Shown here: piece by piece, positions 42,373-52,109 of the stretch
How positions within the stretch are numbered: position 1 is the stretch's first letter
How the letters are laid out: the number at the start of each line of letters is the position of its first letter
Origin: JACPFJ01 sp036504875
Lineage (GTDB): Bacteria; Desulfobacterota; Desulfuromonadia; Geobacterales; Pseudopelobacteraceae
Assembly (NCBI GenBank): GCA_036504875.1
Contig: DASXUK010000003.1
Span: forward strand, 124,001-188,000
DNA: 64,000 bases
Direction: 5' to 3'
Made by a program: the position numbers and the translations under genes
Notes under the pieces: model-generated
What the model was told of the DNA's origin: nothing
The model's database searches: none
Seen by the model: the letters and a program-made list of their open reading frames with translations, nothing else

Positions 42373-43776
42373 ATGACCCGTATCCTGATTATTCTTTTAA
42401 TATCCTGCCTGGGAGCCGGCTGCATGCAGACCCGTCAGGTAATCAAACGCCCTTTGGGAACGGATGGCGAGCTATTTCTCTATTGTGAACCGTTTCCTCA
42501 GGATGCCGGCCGTCTGCAATTTACAATCGAGAGCATTGCGGCGGTCCGTACGGATGGAATAATGGTGCCGCTGATCACTGAGCTAAAAGATTTTACCTTC
42601 AATGATCTGCAACGTCAGCGCCTGATTGCCCATGGGATATTACCGGCCGGCAACTACAACGGGATCGCTATCCAGATAAAAAAAGCTACCTTGACCGGTG
42701 AAGATGGTAAAGGGCAACTGCTGGTTCCGGAAAAGCCGCATCAAAATGAAGCCATTTTTACGATAAAAAGCGGTAAGGCCAGTGTTGTGACCATGGAGCT
42801 GAACTACCGTGACAGTATCTCTAATGGTATCTCAATGCGGCCTGTTTTTATGTCCAGGCAACCCCCGGCACCGCTTTTGGAACTAACCGGTTACCTCACC
42901 AATCTCGCCTCCAACACAATTACGGTTTTTGACAAACGATCTGCGCGCGTCGGCGGAATAATCGAAACCGGTCGCGGTCCGGCCGGGATAGTGCTCGACC
43001 AGGTTCGCATGCTGGCGTACGTGGCACTCGCGGGTGAAGATGCTGTCGGCGTGCTGGACATCAAGCAGAACGATTTCATCGAGCGGATCAGGCTGAACCA
43101 AGGTGATGAACCGCATTTCATGGCAATCACCCCGGATGCCAGGCTGGCGATAACCGCCAACACCCGCTCCAATACTGCCAGCATAATCGACCTGCAGACA
43201 CGGTTTGAAGTGGCCCGGATCCAGGTCGGTATCGGGCCGGAATATGTCCTTATGGACAGAAATGGGCGGCGCGCCTATGTCTTCAATCGACTTGCAAACA
43301 CTATTTCGGTGATTGATATGACCACCCGGGCCCTGACCGGCACCATCACCACCGAATCCGGACCGCTCTACGGTCAACTAAGCAGCCGGGGTGACCGGCT
43401 GTATGTCTATCATGAGATGTCCCCCAACATACTGGTGATCGCCCTGGATGGACAGCAGACAATGACCAGACGGATCTATGCCGCCCTGGGCATAAGATCG
43501 ATAAAGGTCAATCCGCTTAATGACCTGATCTATGTCGGCAGCAACTTCGGCGGTGTTATCGATATCTATAATCCCTTTACTCTGTTCGCCTCTGATTTCC
43601 TCCAATCAGAGGGCGGGATCAATTACATGACCATTGACGGAGATGAAAACAACCTGCTGATCGTGCATCCGCAGACCAGGCTGCTGCAGATTATCAACCT
43701 GGTCAGCAAAAAGGAACGCGGTATCCTTGACACCGGGGCCGAACCATATTGTGCCGTAATCATTAATGAACGATAA
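42373..43776 (+). CDS. YVTN-type beta-propeller lipoprotein
   Basis: 467 residues with lipobox LGAGC (about residue 17) and RBS GGAG. Residues about 28-165 form an Ig-like or DUF4382-like domain (LQFTIESIAAVRTDG, LPAGNYNGIAIQIKKATL). Residues about 170-465 are a YncE-like seven-blade propeller built on repeats such as NTITVFDKRSARVGGIIETG, NTASIIDLQTRFEVARIQVG and NTISVIDMTTRALTGTI. Such propellers are common partners of surface cytochromes and may be docking platforms. Located between the second OmcS paralogue and the outer-membrane barrel, same strand, 54-nt gap. Confidence 0.85.
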   Translation: MTRILIILLISCLGAGCMQTRQVIKRPLGTDGELFLYCEPFPQDAGRLQFTIESIAAVRTDGIMVPLITELKDFTFNDLQRQRLIAHGILPAGNYNGIAIQIKKATLTGEDGKGQLLVPEKPHQNEAIFTIKSGKASVVTMELNYRDSISNGISMRPVFMSRQPPAPLLELTGYLTNLASNTITVFDKRSARVGGIIETGRGPAGIVLDQVRMLAYVALAGEDAVGVLDIKQNDFIERIRLNQGDEPHFMAITPDARLAITANTRSNTASIIDLQTRFEVARIQVGIGPEYVLMDRNGRRAYVFNRLANTISVIDMTTRALTGTITTESGPLYGQLSSRGDRLYVYHEMSPNILVIALDGQQTMTRRIYAALGIRSIKVNPLNDLIYVGSNFGGVIDIYNPFTLFASDFLQSEGGINYMTIDGDENNLLIVHPQTRLLQIINLVSKKERGILDTGAEPYCAVIINER

Positions 43777-43791
43777 GTTTTAGTGGATATC

Positions 43792-46080
43792 ATGGGAATG
43801 ATCAAACTGCACCTGAGGCGATCAACTATTGCAACACTGATCTGCCTGATTTTAGGTACCGCGGCAGCAGCCTTTGCCGAGGGAGTCAGCGGATATGCCG
43901 AATACAATTACAGTCTGCTCAATTCAACAACCACCGATACAAGCGGTGCAACCAAGTCAAAGGCGAGCGTTTTCAATCAACGCTACAATCTGACTATAGA
44001 TAAGGATATTTTTCCAACAATGAGGCTATTTGCCGGAGGAAACTTCGAGAAAAATGATTCCGACAATGACACCAACGGCCTGAACACAAGCGGTTCATCC
44101 ACCAGGATTAATCCGACCGCCGATCTTTCCTACAGCAACGGCGTTTTTAATGGCGGATTGGGTTTCAGCCGGCGCCAGGAATCTTCCCAATTCAACGGTG
44201 TTTCCACCCCGACCCTTTTTTTCGATTCCTATAACGGCCGTTTCGGTTGGAAGCCGGAAGGTTTCCCCAGTCTTGATATCCTGTATTCGACTTTTGACAA
44301 CTATGATGAAAATAGAAAGAATCAGGACAGCACCAATTCTTCACTCACGCTCAGTTCCCGTTATAAGCCGTTTGAAAGCATGGATATAAGCTATCAGACC
44401 AACTACTCCACCCTGACCAATAATCTGGCCGGTTTTGAGGCCCAGAGCCTGAACCAGAATCTGCGGCTGGCTTACAACGAGATCTTTTTCAGGGACCGCA
44501 TCTCAGTCAGCACCAGCTACAATGTAGCCACGCAGGATACCAAAACCGCAAATAAAGGATCAGGCTCAATATCGCTCCCCCCCAGCCTTAGATCGATCGA
44601 CCAGCTTTTTTTCGCCATTACCCCCACAACCGCTGACCCGAGCACTACCCCTTCCTTTGCCGGGTTCAGCAATCCCAGTCTCACATCTTCCATCAGCGGG
44701 ACGGTTATCATCGGCAGCGGGCTTGCGGCGAGCCGTAACAATATCGGTATAAAATCAAGCTTTTCGTCGAGCAATATAATCCGGCTTCTGGTTACTATTA
44801 CTGCCCCCAACCATACGATAAACGCCACCGACTACGCTGATATCAGCAACTCCTTCCAACTTGCTGATCCGGTCAACTCGCTGGTCAAGGTTTACCAAAG
44901 CCCCACCCAGGATGGAACCAACTGGATCAGGGTACCGGCGACAATAACCTTTGGTCAGCTGACAAATCCCAATAATGGCGCCCTGAACGATGGTTTTGAA
45001 ATCAGATTGACGCAAACGGCCCCGGCCGGCACCTTCATAAAGATTGAGATCGAAAGCTTGCGAACCGAGAACTTGTCCAACCTCTTCATACAGAAAGTCA
45101 GTCTGACAACGGCCGAGGTCTATCTACAGGAAGTCACCCCCCTGCAAGCCGGGCAATCAAGGACCACCTCACAGATCTCGGGTCTCTATAATCTTAATCT
45201 CAAGGCTAAGCTGCTCGATTCGCCGCTGATCTATTACGATGGAGGCTTCAATCTGGATCATACCAAGAGCGATACCCAAGATCTCACCTACCGTTACACA
45301 GTGATCAATGGCCTCAGCCTTAATTACCGGTTCAGCCCGACTTTAAGCACCAGCGCCCGTGTAGCCAGAGAAGATGCGGTTGATCCGCTGACCAGCTCTC
45401 GTTCATCCGACAGTGCCAGTATATCCGTTTCGGCTCAGCCGCTGCCGACCATCACCCAGACTGCCAATTACGGGTTCCGCCAGGAGAGTGACTCAGGCAC
45501 CACCAAAAGGACTCATTCGCTGAACCTGTCCAACTCAGCCGAGCTCTACCAGGGGATCAGCTTCAACCTTACAGCAGGTGGCAGCCTGCTTACCGACAAT
45601 AGTGGCGCTGATCAGAAAAGCACAACCATAACAACCGGCCTTAACCTGCTGCCGCACAAAACCTTGAGTATCAATATAAGTATATCTGATTCACGGGCCT
45701 GGAACTCCAGCAGCAATAAGCCTGAAACCAGCTTTTACACCCAGACCGGCGACTTGACAGTCAACTACAACCCGTTGCCGAACATCTACCTGTTCGGAGC
45801 CTTTACCATCAATGCCCAAAAAGATCGTAAAACCCAGACCGCCCAGAGCATCGGCGGCTCATGGTCCCCTTTTCGCGGTGGCGCTCTTTTACTGAACACC
45901 TCTTATCGGGAGAACATCGACAACGGCGGCAACAAAGACCGGACCGCCGTACAGAGTGTGCGCTGGAATATACGCGCCGGATGGTTCCTGGATGTTTCCT
46001 ATCTGATAACCACCAGCACTACAACATCCAAGACAACCGATACCCAGGTGTTCAGCACATCTTTGAGGATGAGTTTCTGA
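43792..46080 (+). CDS. Outer-membrane beta-barrel protein (porin-like conduit)
   Basis: 762 residues from ATG 43792 (GTG at 43783 is an alternative; RBS is weak). Signal peptide ends AAFAEGV (about 30). The rest is rich in alternating aromatic/polar strands (SGYAEYNYSLLNS, LTLSSRYKPFESMDISYQTN, SLNLSNSAELYQGISFNLTA) and ends in Phe (SLRMSF), the usual last residue for BAM-assembled barrels. Size is similar to porins of Geobacter porin-cytochrome conduits. A lid of about 150 residues (about 270-430) lacks the strand pattern and may be a plug or surface domain. Likely carries cytochromes or filament subunits across the membrane. Confidence 0.8.
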   Translation: MGMIKLHLRRSTIATLICLILGTAAAAFAEGVSGYAEYNYSLLNSTTTDTSGATKSKASVFNQRYNLTIDKDIFPTMRLFAGGNFEKNDSDNDTNGLNTSGSSTRINPTADLSYSNGVFNGGLGFSRRQESSQFNGVSTPTLFFDSYNGRFGWKPEGFPSLDILYSTFDNYDENRKNQDSTNSSLTLSSRYKPFESMDISYQTNYSTLTNNLAGFEAQSLNQNLRLAYNEIFFRDRISVSTSYNVATQDTKTANKGSGSISLPPSLRSIDQLFFAITPTTADPSTTPSFAGFSNPSLTSSISGTVIIGSGLAASRNNIGIKSSFSSSNIIRLLVTITAPNHTINATDYADISNSFQLADPVNSLVKVYQSPTQDGTNWIRVPATITFGQLTNPNNGALNDGFEIRLTQTAPAGTFIKIEIESLRTENLSNLFIQKVSLTTAEVYLQEVTPLQAGQSRTTSQISGLYNLNLKAKLLDSPLIYYDGGFNLDHTKSDTQDLTYRYTVINGLSLNYRFSPTLSTSARVAREDAVDPLTSSRSSDSASISVSAQPLPTITQTANYGFRQESDSGTTKRTHSLNLSNSAELYQGISFNLTAGGSLLTDNSGADQKSTTITTGLNLLPHKTLSINISISDSRAWNSSSNKPETSFYTQTGDLTVNYNPLPNIYLFGAFTINAQKDRKTQTAQSIGGSWSPFRGGALLLNTSYRENIDNGGNKDRTAVQSVRWNIRAGWFLDVSYLITTSTTTSKTTDTQVFSTSLRMSF

Positions 46081-46134
46081 TTGTGGAAAATAAGTTTGGT
46101 CACCAACAACAAATAAAAACGAAAGGAAGCCATA

Positions 46135-46800
46135 ATGGCAAGATCTCTAAAGACTGGAGTTGAAGGTCCTAGCAAAGAGCGGCTTAGAACTTCTTCAACC
46201 GCAGCTGCCCGATCCCGCACATCTAGCAGTTTCTGCCTCCCCATCGCTCTTATATTCATCGTATGCCTGAATGTAATGGGTGGCTGTGCAACAACAACCC
46301 CCGAGGTTTACCGAGACGCAACCATGGACTTCGGCTCGATCAAAACAGTGGCAGTAATGCCGTTTGCCAATCTCTCCAAAGACCAACTGGCCGGAGAGCG
46401 AGTGCGGGATGTTTTCAGCACAATGTTGATGGCTTCCGGAGCGGTTTATGCCATCCCGCCCGGCGAGGTTGCTCGAGGCATAGCAACCTCTGCGTTAACC
46501 AATCCAGCCGCCCCATCTGCCGACGACGTGGTGAAGCTGGCCAAGAACATCAAGGTCGATGCGGTTATATCCGGAGTTATCCGTGAGTATGGCGATGTCC
46601 GCTCCGGCACGGCCAGTGCGGATGTGATCTCGCTTAGCCTGCAGATGATGGAGGGCCAGACCGGCCGGGTGGTCTGGTCCGCCAGCACGACCCAAGGGGG
46701 CATAGGCCTCGTCGACCGGCTATTCGGCGGGGGAGGCAGACCACTTAACGACGTAACCGAGAAAGCAGTCAATGACCTTATCGCGAAACTTTTTGAATAG
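46135..46800 (+). CDS. GNA1162/CsgG-like lipoprotein
   Basis: 221 residues with RBS AAGGAAG. The N-region before the hydrophobic signal is unusually long (about 34 residues, Arg/Ser-rich) but no other start is available. Lipobox VMGGC (Cys about 49). The mature part has TVAVMPFANLSKDQLAGERV, VFSTMLMASG, LAKNIKVDAVISGVIREYG and GRVVWSAS, the alpha-beta pattern of the CsgG/GNA1162 group. CsgG itself forms the outer-membrane pore for curli. Its 29-nt overlap with the next CsgG-like gene suggests a working pair. Confidence 0.75.
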   Translation: MARSLKTGVEGPSKERLRTSSTAAARSRTSSSFCLPIALIFIVCLNVMGGCATTTPEVYRDATMDFGSIKTVAVMPFANLSKDQLAGERVRDVFSTMLMASGAVYAIPPGEVARGIATSALTNPAAPSADDVVKLAKNIKVDAVISGVIREYGDVRSGTASADVISLSLQMMEGQTGRVVWSASTTQGGIGLVDRLFGGGGRPLNDVTEKAVNDLIAKLFE

Positions 46801-48067
46801 AGGGCTCCGGATTTTAATGGTCCTTTGCCTGCTGAGCCTGTGCCAGGTTGGTTTGGCTAGCACTGATTCGGTTTCATCAGCGACCGGCCCGCGCATTGCG
46901 ATATTCCCGCTCGAGAACTTGAGTGGCGGACCAGCCCCACTCAAAGAACTGGATCAAGAACTGAGCAGGGTGGTCAGGCAATATGGCATTCTCCTGACCG
47001 AACCAGGTAGCGTGGAAGGTTTTATTGAAAGTAATCAGATCCGTTATCTGGGAGGGATTGACGAACGAACGGCGGCCCTGCTGAGTGAAAAAACAGGGGC
47101 CGATGCTGTCCTCATATCCACCTTGGAACTTTATAGCGATGTCTCTCCACCCAAATTCTCTCTGATTTGCCGCCTGGTAAGTCTCAAGGGACTGCCGGAG
47201 ATCATCTGGATGGACAGTGTCGGAATTGCCGGTGATGACCAACCCGGTTTCCTGGGTCTGGGTCTGATCAATGATCTGAAGATCTTGAGAGCCAAGGGGT
47301 TAGTCGCGATTGCCGGTTCTTTAAAGGGCTTTATTACCAGCCCACCACCCAGAAGACGGCTATTATCCAGCGGCAGAAAAGAGGAGGAGCCTTTCTCGAT
47401 TTTGAATCTTATCAGGGGAATCAAAAAAGAAAAACCACTGCTCAATCAACAGCTAGGTCTCATGAGAACTGGTGACCAGGCGGAAAAACCTTATACTGTC
47501 GAGGATCTGCTCCAGAAGATGAAGGCCCAAGGCGGGCTATTCCTGTCGCGTTACAGTCCCAGGGACTGGTACTCTTCACAGGACATGCTTGTTAATCAAG
47601 AAAAGACCATTGCCATTATCCCCTTTTTTAACCGCAGCACACGCAAGCATGCCGCCGAGCTGCAGGTTCTTCACCTGGCCAAGCAACTGGTACTTGACGG
47701 AAGTTTCCGAGTCCTTGAACTCGGGGTTATCCGTGATAAAATGCTTTCTATGCATGTCATCATGACAGATGGCATTTCTATTCCCAGCATGGATCTGATT
47801 ACCATATCACTTGGTGTCGATCTGCTACTGAACGGCCTGATCTTCGACTACCTTGATACGGTAGGTTATGGCTCCTATCCAAAAATAGACTTTTCCATGC
47901 AGATGTACGAGCGAGAGAGCAAGAAGATCCTGTGGAGTTCTCACAGTCATAACCAGGGGGATGATGGGGTCTTTTTCTTTGATTATGGACGAATAGCCAC
48001 AACCGGAGCACTGGCAGACAAAATGTGTCGCGCACTGGTTCTAAAATTGGTTGAGAACGCCAGATAA
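46772..48067 (+). CDS. CsgG-like periplasmic protein, probably two-domain
   Basis: 431 residues from ATG 46772; a signal peptide ends VGLAS (about 30). Two CsgG-like halves are seen: residues about 38-200 (RIAIFPLENLSGGPAPL, LLSEKTGADAVLISTLELY) and about 275-425 (TIAIIPFFNRSTRKHAAELQ, ISLGVDLLLNGLIFDYLDT, KKILWSSHSH), joined by a charged linker (about 200-270). It begins inside the end of the GNA1162-like gene. Likely a structural part of the same outer-membrane export or assembly device; function inferred from fold and neighbours only. Confidence 0.7.
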   Translation: MTLSRNFLNRGLRILMVLCLLSLCQVGLASTDSVSSATGPRIAIFPLENLSGGPAPLKELDQELSRVVRQYGILLTEPGSVEGFIESNQIRYLGGIDERTAALLSEKTGADAVLISTLELYSDVSPPKFSLICRLVSLKGLPEIIWMDSVGIAGDDQPGFLGLGLINDLKILRAKGLVAIAGSLKGFITSPPPRRRLLSSGRKEEEPFSILNLIRGIKKEKPLLNQQLGLMRTGDQAEKPYTVEDLLQKMKAQGGLFLSRYSPRDWYSSQDMLVNQEKTIAIIPFFNRSTRKHAAELQVLHLAKQLVLDGSFRVLELGVIRDKMLSMHVIMTDGISIPSMDLITISLGVDLLLNGLIFDYLDTVGYGSYPKIDFSMQMYERESKKILWSSHSHNQGDDGVFFFDYGRIATTGALADKMCRALVLKLVENAR

Positions 48068-48109
48068 TGAAGTTAACAAGAAAATCATCCCCTTGAAAGA
48101 GAGCCGAAC

Positions 48110-49909
48110 ATGAAACTAAGAATGATCGCCCGGATAGCTGTTATTGTCTTTACCTGCGCTGCCCCCCTGACCGCAGGCGCAGTTGAAAATTCTACGGCAC
48201 AGCCACCGGCTTCGCCGAAAGCCGCAGTTCAACCCAATCCCCCCCCCAACGCTACAGATGCTCCGGCTGAGAAAAAACCCCAATCTGAAGAGGTGACCCT
48301 CCGCTTGCAGGCACCGGTTTTCTCGCCTTTGTTTGCCAAAGTCCCCCTGGCATTGGTGAATGACGAACCAATAACCATGGAAGACCTTAAAAAATCTCTC
48401 GGGACCATCCATGAGGGCATGGCTGAAGGAAAGCCCGTGCCAAAGCAGAATTTTCCAGAGCTCTTGAAGCGCCTGGTCAACGCCCAGCTGATTATTCAGG
48501 AGGGGCGCAACATGGAACTTGATAAACAGGAGGAGATCAAGCCGGCGATTGATGACTATTCGCAGAAGCTGCTGAGAGAGACGCTCCTGAAAGAACAGGT
48601 CAAAAATGTCAAGGCTGACGAAAAAGAGGTTGAAAAACTTTACCTCCAACGCACATCGGAATGGCGGCTTAAATCCCTGATCATAGACAAACTGGAAGAT
48701 GTCAAAGCCTTTGAAGCGGATTTAAAAGCCGGCAAGAGATTTGACGATCTTTACAACGCATATATCAAGGCGGGGCGTGCCAAAGAGGGGGGCAAAACAG
48801 AGGACTTCCTCTCCCGCGACGTCATTCCACCCGCTATGCTGAAAACGCTTGAGAAGATCAAAGTTGGGGAGACCAGTAAGGCTTTGCCGCTGGAAAAAGG
48901 CTATCTATTTTACCGCGTAGAAGAGGTCCGCCATAAGGAAGACCCGGCTATAAAGGAACAGGTCCGACAGGAATTGGATACCAAGGCGCGTCTCGCTTCA
49001 CTGGAAGGTTTCCAGGATTCGCTCATCAAAAAATATTTCTCCCAGGATAAAAAGCAGAAAAAGCTGCTGGACACGCTTGATTTCGAGAATAAGAAGGTCA
49101 AATACGAAACTTTTCTGAAGGATAAGCGGGTAATTGGCGAGATAAAAGGCCAAAAGCCGGTAACCGTGGCTGATCTGGCCGAGGCCATTGCCCTAAAGTA
49201 TTATCACGGTGTTGAGCGGGCCGCAGAAGGTAAGAAGATCAACAAGGAAAAAAAGGCGATATTGAACGATCACCTGGGCACGATTGTAATCAACAAGGAA
49301 GCCAAGGCCCGTAAAATTGACGAGTCAGAAGAGTACCGTACCAAGGTCAGGGCATTCAGCAACTCACTGTTGTTCGGTACCTTTGTCACCAAGATTATTC
49401 GTCCCGAGATCACGGTGACCCAGGATGAGCTGCAGGCTTACTATAAGGAACACTCCAAGGAATATACCACACTGGAGGCCTACAAGCTGGATGCCATCGC
49501 CTTTGATCCGCCTGAAAAGGCAGAAGAGGCCGTTGATAAGCTTCGCAAGGGTACCGAATTTAAGTGGCTGAAAGCTAATGCCGAAGGCCGGACAAGTATC
49601 AGTAAATCTCTCTACAATCTTTTTGAGGGTGAGCCAATCGTAAAGCTCAATCTGCCGGAATCCTTGCAAAAGGCGCTTGCCGGTGCAAAAACCGGGGATT
49701 ACCGGGTTTTTACCGACGGGAAGCTTGGCTACGCAATAGCGGTTATTGCCTATGAACCGGTCCGGACCAAGACTTATCCGGAAGTTGAAGAGGCCATAAA
49801 GGAAGCTGTCTTTTATGAAAAGCTGAACAAGGGAATCGAAGAGTGGGCTAACAAGCTTAAAGGCTCTTCAAATGTGGTTATTTACGCTGATTTCGGGCAA
49901 TCAAAATAA
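48110..49909 (+). CDS. Periplasmic peptidyl-prolyl isomerase, SurA/PrsA-like
   Basis: 599 residues with signal peptide ending AGAVE (about 25) and a Pro-rich stretch (about 35-60). SurA-N-like part at about 80-165 (LALVNDEPITMEDLKKSL, ELLKRLVNAQLIIQEGRNM), parvulin-type domain at about 180-265 (WRLKSLIIDKLEDVKAFEAD, FDDLYNAYIKAG, GYLFYRVEEVRHKED) and a second chaperone half reaching the end. The parvulin domain is diverged. PPIases accompany multiheme cytochrome clusters and are thought to help their folding or heme loading. A double hairpin follows. Confidence 0.82.
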   Translation: MKLRMIARIAVIVFTCAAPLTAGAVENSTAQPPASPKAAVQPNPPPNATDAPAEKKPQSEEVTLRLQAPVFSPLFAKVPLALVNDEPITMEDLKKSLGTIHEGMAEGKPVPKQNFPELLKRLVNAQLIIQEGRNMELDKQEEIKPAIDDYSQKLLRETLLKEQVKNVKADEKEVEKLYLQRTSEWRLKSLIIDKLEDVKAFEADLKAGKRFDDLYNAYIKAGRAKEGGKTEDFLSRDVIPPAMLKTLEKIKVGETSKALPLEKGYLFYRVEEVRHKEDPAIKEQVRQELDTKARLASLEGFQDSLIKKYFSQDKKQKKLLDTLDFENKKVKYETFLKDKRVIGEIKGQKPVTVADLAEAIALKYYHGVERAAEGKKINKEKKAILNDHLGTIVINKEAKARKIDESEEYRTKVRAFSNSLLFGTFVTKIIRPEITVTQDELQAYYKEHSKEYTTLEAYKLDAIAFDPPEKAEEAVDKLRKGTEFKWLKANAEGRTSISKSLYNLFEGEPIVKLNLPESLQKALAGAKTGDYRVFTDGKLGYAIAVIAYEPVRTKTYPEVEEAIKEAVFYEKLNKGIEEWANKLKGSSNVVIYADFGQSK

Positions 49910-49926
49910 GCTCTTGTCTTCCGCCA

Positions 49927-49970
49927 GTCCCTTCTCCCTGAGGACCCAAGGGTCCTAAAAGAGAAGGGAC
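49927..49970 (+). terminator. Nested double hairpin after the PPIase gene
   Basis: Outer stem GTCCCTTCTC/GAGAAGGGAC (10 bp) encloses inner stem AGGACCC/GGGTCCT. Only CTTTAA follows, so termination may be partial; it may also stabilise mRNA. Confidence 0.6.
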
Positions 49971-50040
49971 CTTTAAGTCGTCATAGCTGAAGAACAGCGC
50001 TAATTATCGCCAGCTACTCAACCGTCTGATAGGAGATGCC

Positions 50041-52023
50041 ATGAGTATGTCTAAAAAGACAGAGATTGGATATGCGGCCGGGATTATAATGCTTGCGTGC
50101 TGCATAGTCCTGAACTGGTGCAGCGACAGCCTCAGTGCGGCACCCAAGAAATTTGCATCCAAAGAATGCACCGACTGCCACACCAAATTCGCTGACAAAT
50201 ATTTCTCGGTGAAATACCTGCACACGATTGTCAGGGAGAAAAAATGCGAGGAGTGTCATCTCCGCCACGGCCGGGTACCGAAGCTCCTGCTGAAAAAGGA
50301 TAGCAGCCAGCTCTGTATGGACTGCCACGCAAAGGACAAGATCGGCCTTAACAAGACCTATGTTCACACCCCGCTTAAGGCGGGCAAGTGCAGCCAGTGC
50401 CATGATCCGCACGGGTCGCAGATCAAGGGCATGTTGAAGTCCGAAGGGAACGGGGCCTGCTATAGCTGCCACAAAAAGGAGCTTTATGAGAGGAAGGTGG
50501 TGCATCAAGTACTGCTCAAGCAGGGCTGCAAGGCCTGCCACGATGCTCACAGCTCTAACGAAAAATATCTGCTGACCAAACCGGATCCGGCGATTTGCCT
50601 GGGCTGCCATGACCGGAACAACAGCTCCTTCAAAAAAGCGCATGCCGATTACCCGGTGGAAGGTAAACGGTGCACTATCTGCCACAATCCGCACAGTTCT
50701 GCCCAGTCTAAGCTCTTAAGGACCAGTGTCCATGGACCGGTGGCATCCAGGGAATGTTCCATGTGCCATGCCGCTGCTACCTCCAAGCAACCTTTTGCGG
50801 TAAATCAGAAAGGCTCTGAACTCTGCCTGCAGTGCCATGAGATGAAGACGCTCAAGGGTGATGGAAAGGTGGAGCATGCGCCTTTCAAAGATGGAGAATG
50901 CCTGGCGTGTCACAATCCACACACTTCCGAGGCTGCCAAATTGTTGAACCGGGAAGGCAACAAGCTCTGCTCCGAATGCCATCAGGAAAAATATCAGCTT
51001 GTGGCTTTCAAGCATACCCCTATGGGAACCGACCGGGGATGTCTTTCCTGTCATAAAGCCCACGCCGCCCAGTTCAAGGGATTGGTCGACAAAAAGGGTG
51101 GAGATTTCTGCGCGGGCTGCCATGCCAAAACCATGGATGCACTTAAGGGCAAATCAGTCCACGATCCATTTAAAAGTGGCGAGTGTTCCAGCTGTCACGA
51201 TCCTCATGGATCAAATTTCATTGCCATGACCAGGGATCGCAGCGACAAACTCTGCTTCGCATGCCACTCCGATTCAGAGACAAAATTCAAACAGACCTTT
51301 AGCCATAAGCCGGTGGTGAATGGCGATTGCGTCTCGTGCCACCACGGACATGCCTCTTCTGAAACCAAGCTGCTCACCACATCCATCCCTAAACTATGTA
51401 ACAAGTGCCATGCCGATATGATGAAGCAGGAGTCGGGAGGTTCCGATCACCCCCCCTTCAGAGATGGCAAGTGTCTGACCTGCCACGACTCTCACGCCAG
51501 CAATCTGGCCGGCATGCTTTTAAAACCACAGGGCCTGGTGTGCGGCGGCTGTCATGAGCCATACAAGGGACTCAAAGAGGCTAAATCCCGGCATATACCA
51601 TTCATAGATGGGACCTGCACCAAGTGTCACAGTGCCCATAAGGCCAAGCTGAAAAGCCTGCTTCTGGCACAGGGAAATGACCTCTGTTTTAACTGCCATA
51701 AACTCATAAAAGACAAGCTTGGCAAGGAAAACCCACATAAACCGGCCCGGGAAGACTGCCTTAACTGCCACAAACCCCACTACGCAGCCGACAATAAACT
51801 GCTGACAGCACCGGTAACGGCAACCTGCGAACAGTGTCATGAAACTACAAAACCGCCCTTTGCCAAGGCTCATCTCTCGATCCAGGCATCCGTCATGACC
51901 TGTATGAACTGTCACGACCCGCATGCATCCACTGACCCGAAATTTTTCAAAAATTCGGTTCATGCACCCTTCGCGGCCCGCTCATGTGAAGAGTGCCATA
52001 TAGTCGCCCAACCGCGGCCCTGA
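50041..52023 (+). CDS. 26-heme c-type cytochrome
   Basis: 660 residues with a signal peptide (to about residue 34). I count 26 CxxCH motifs, from CTDCH (about 43) to CEECH near the C-terminus, about one per 24 residues, mostly in doubled units of the form CxxCH...CHDPHG/CHNPHS with a Lys-rich 20-25 residue spacer. This is the doubled-CxxCH repeat architecture, likely an elongated heme wire in the periplasm or at the surface. RBS TAGGAG. The related G. sulfurreducens omcS locus also has long multiheme cytochromes downstream. Function: electron relay to filament (inference). Confidence 0.9.
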   Translation: MSMSKKTEIGYAAGIIMLACCIVLNWCSDSLSAAPKKFASKECTDCHTKFADKYFSVKYLHTIVREKKCEECHLRHGRVPKLLLKKDSSQLCMDCHAKDKIGLNKTYVHTPLKAGKCSQCHDPHGSQIKGMLKSEGNGACYSCHKKELYERKVVHQVLLKQGCKACHDAHSSNEKYLLTKPDPAICLGCHDRNNSSFKKAHADYPVEGKRCTICHNPHSSAQSKLLRTSVHGPVASRECSMCHAAATSKQPFAVNQKGSELCLQCHEMKTLKGDGKVEHAPFKDGECLACHNPHTSEAAKLLNREGNKLCSECHQEKYQLVAFKHTPMGTDRGCLSCHKAHAAQFKGLVDKKGGDFCAGCHAKTMDALKGKSVHDPFKSGECSSCHDPHGSNFIAMTRDRSDKLCFACHSDSETKFKQTFSHKPVVNGDCVSCHHGHASSETKLLTTSIPKLCNKCHADMMKQESGGSDHPPFRDGKCLTCHDSHASNLAGMLLKPQGLVCGGCHEPYKGLKEAKSRHIPFIDGTCTKCHSAHKAKLKSLLLAQGNDLCFNCHKLIKDKLGKENPHKPAREDCLNCHKPHYAADNKLLTAPVTATCEQCHETTKPPFAKAHLSIQASVMTCMNCHDPHASTDPKFFKNSVHAPFAARSCEECHIVAQPRP

Positions 52024-52045
52024 TGAACAGGATAAGTAAGTTATC

Positions 52046-52083
52046 AAATTGGTTTTCTGCAAAAACTCGCAGAAAACCAATTT
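52046..52083 (+). repeat. Perfect 15-bp hairpin between two cytochrome genes
   Basis: AAATTGGTTTTCTGC/GCAGAAAACCAATTT with an 8-nt loop and no T-run. It fills most of the 86-bp gap and probably tunes mRNA stability or partial termination. Confidence 0.7.
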
Positions 52084-52109
52084 GTGACTAACTAATAAGG
52101 AGAAGATAC

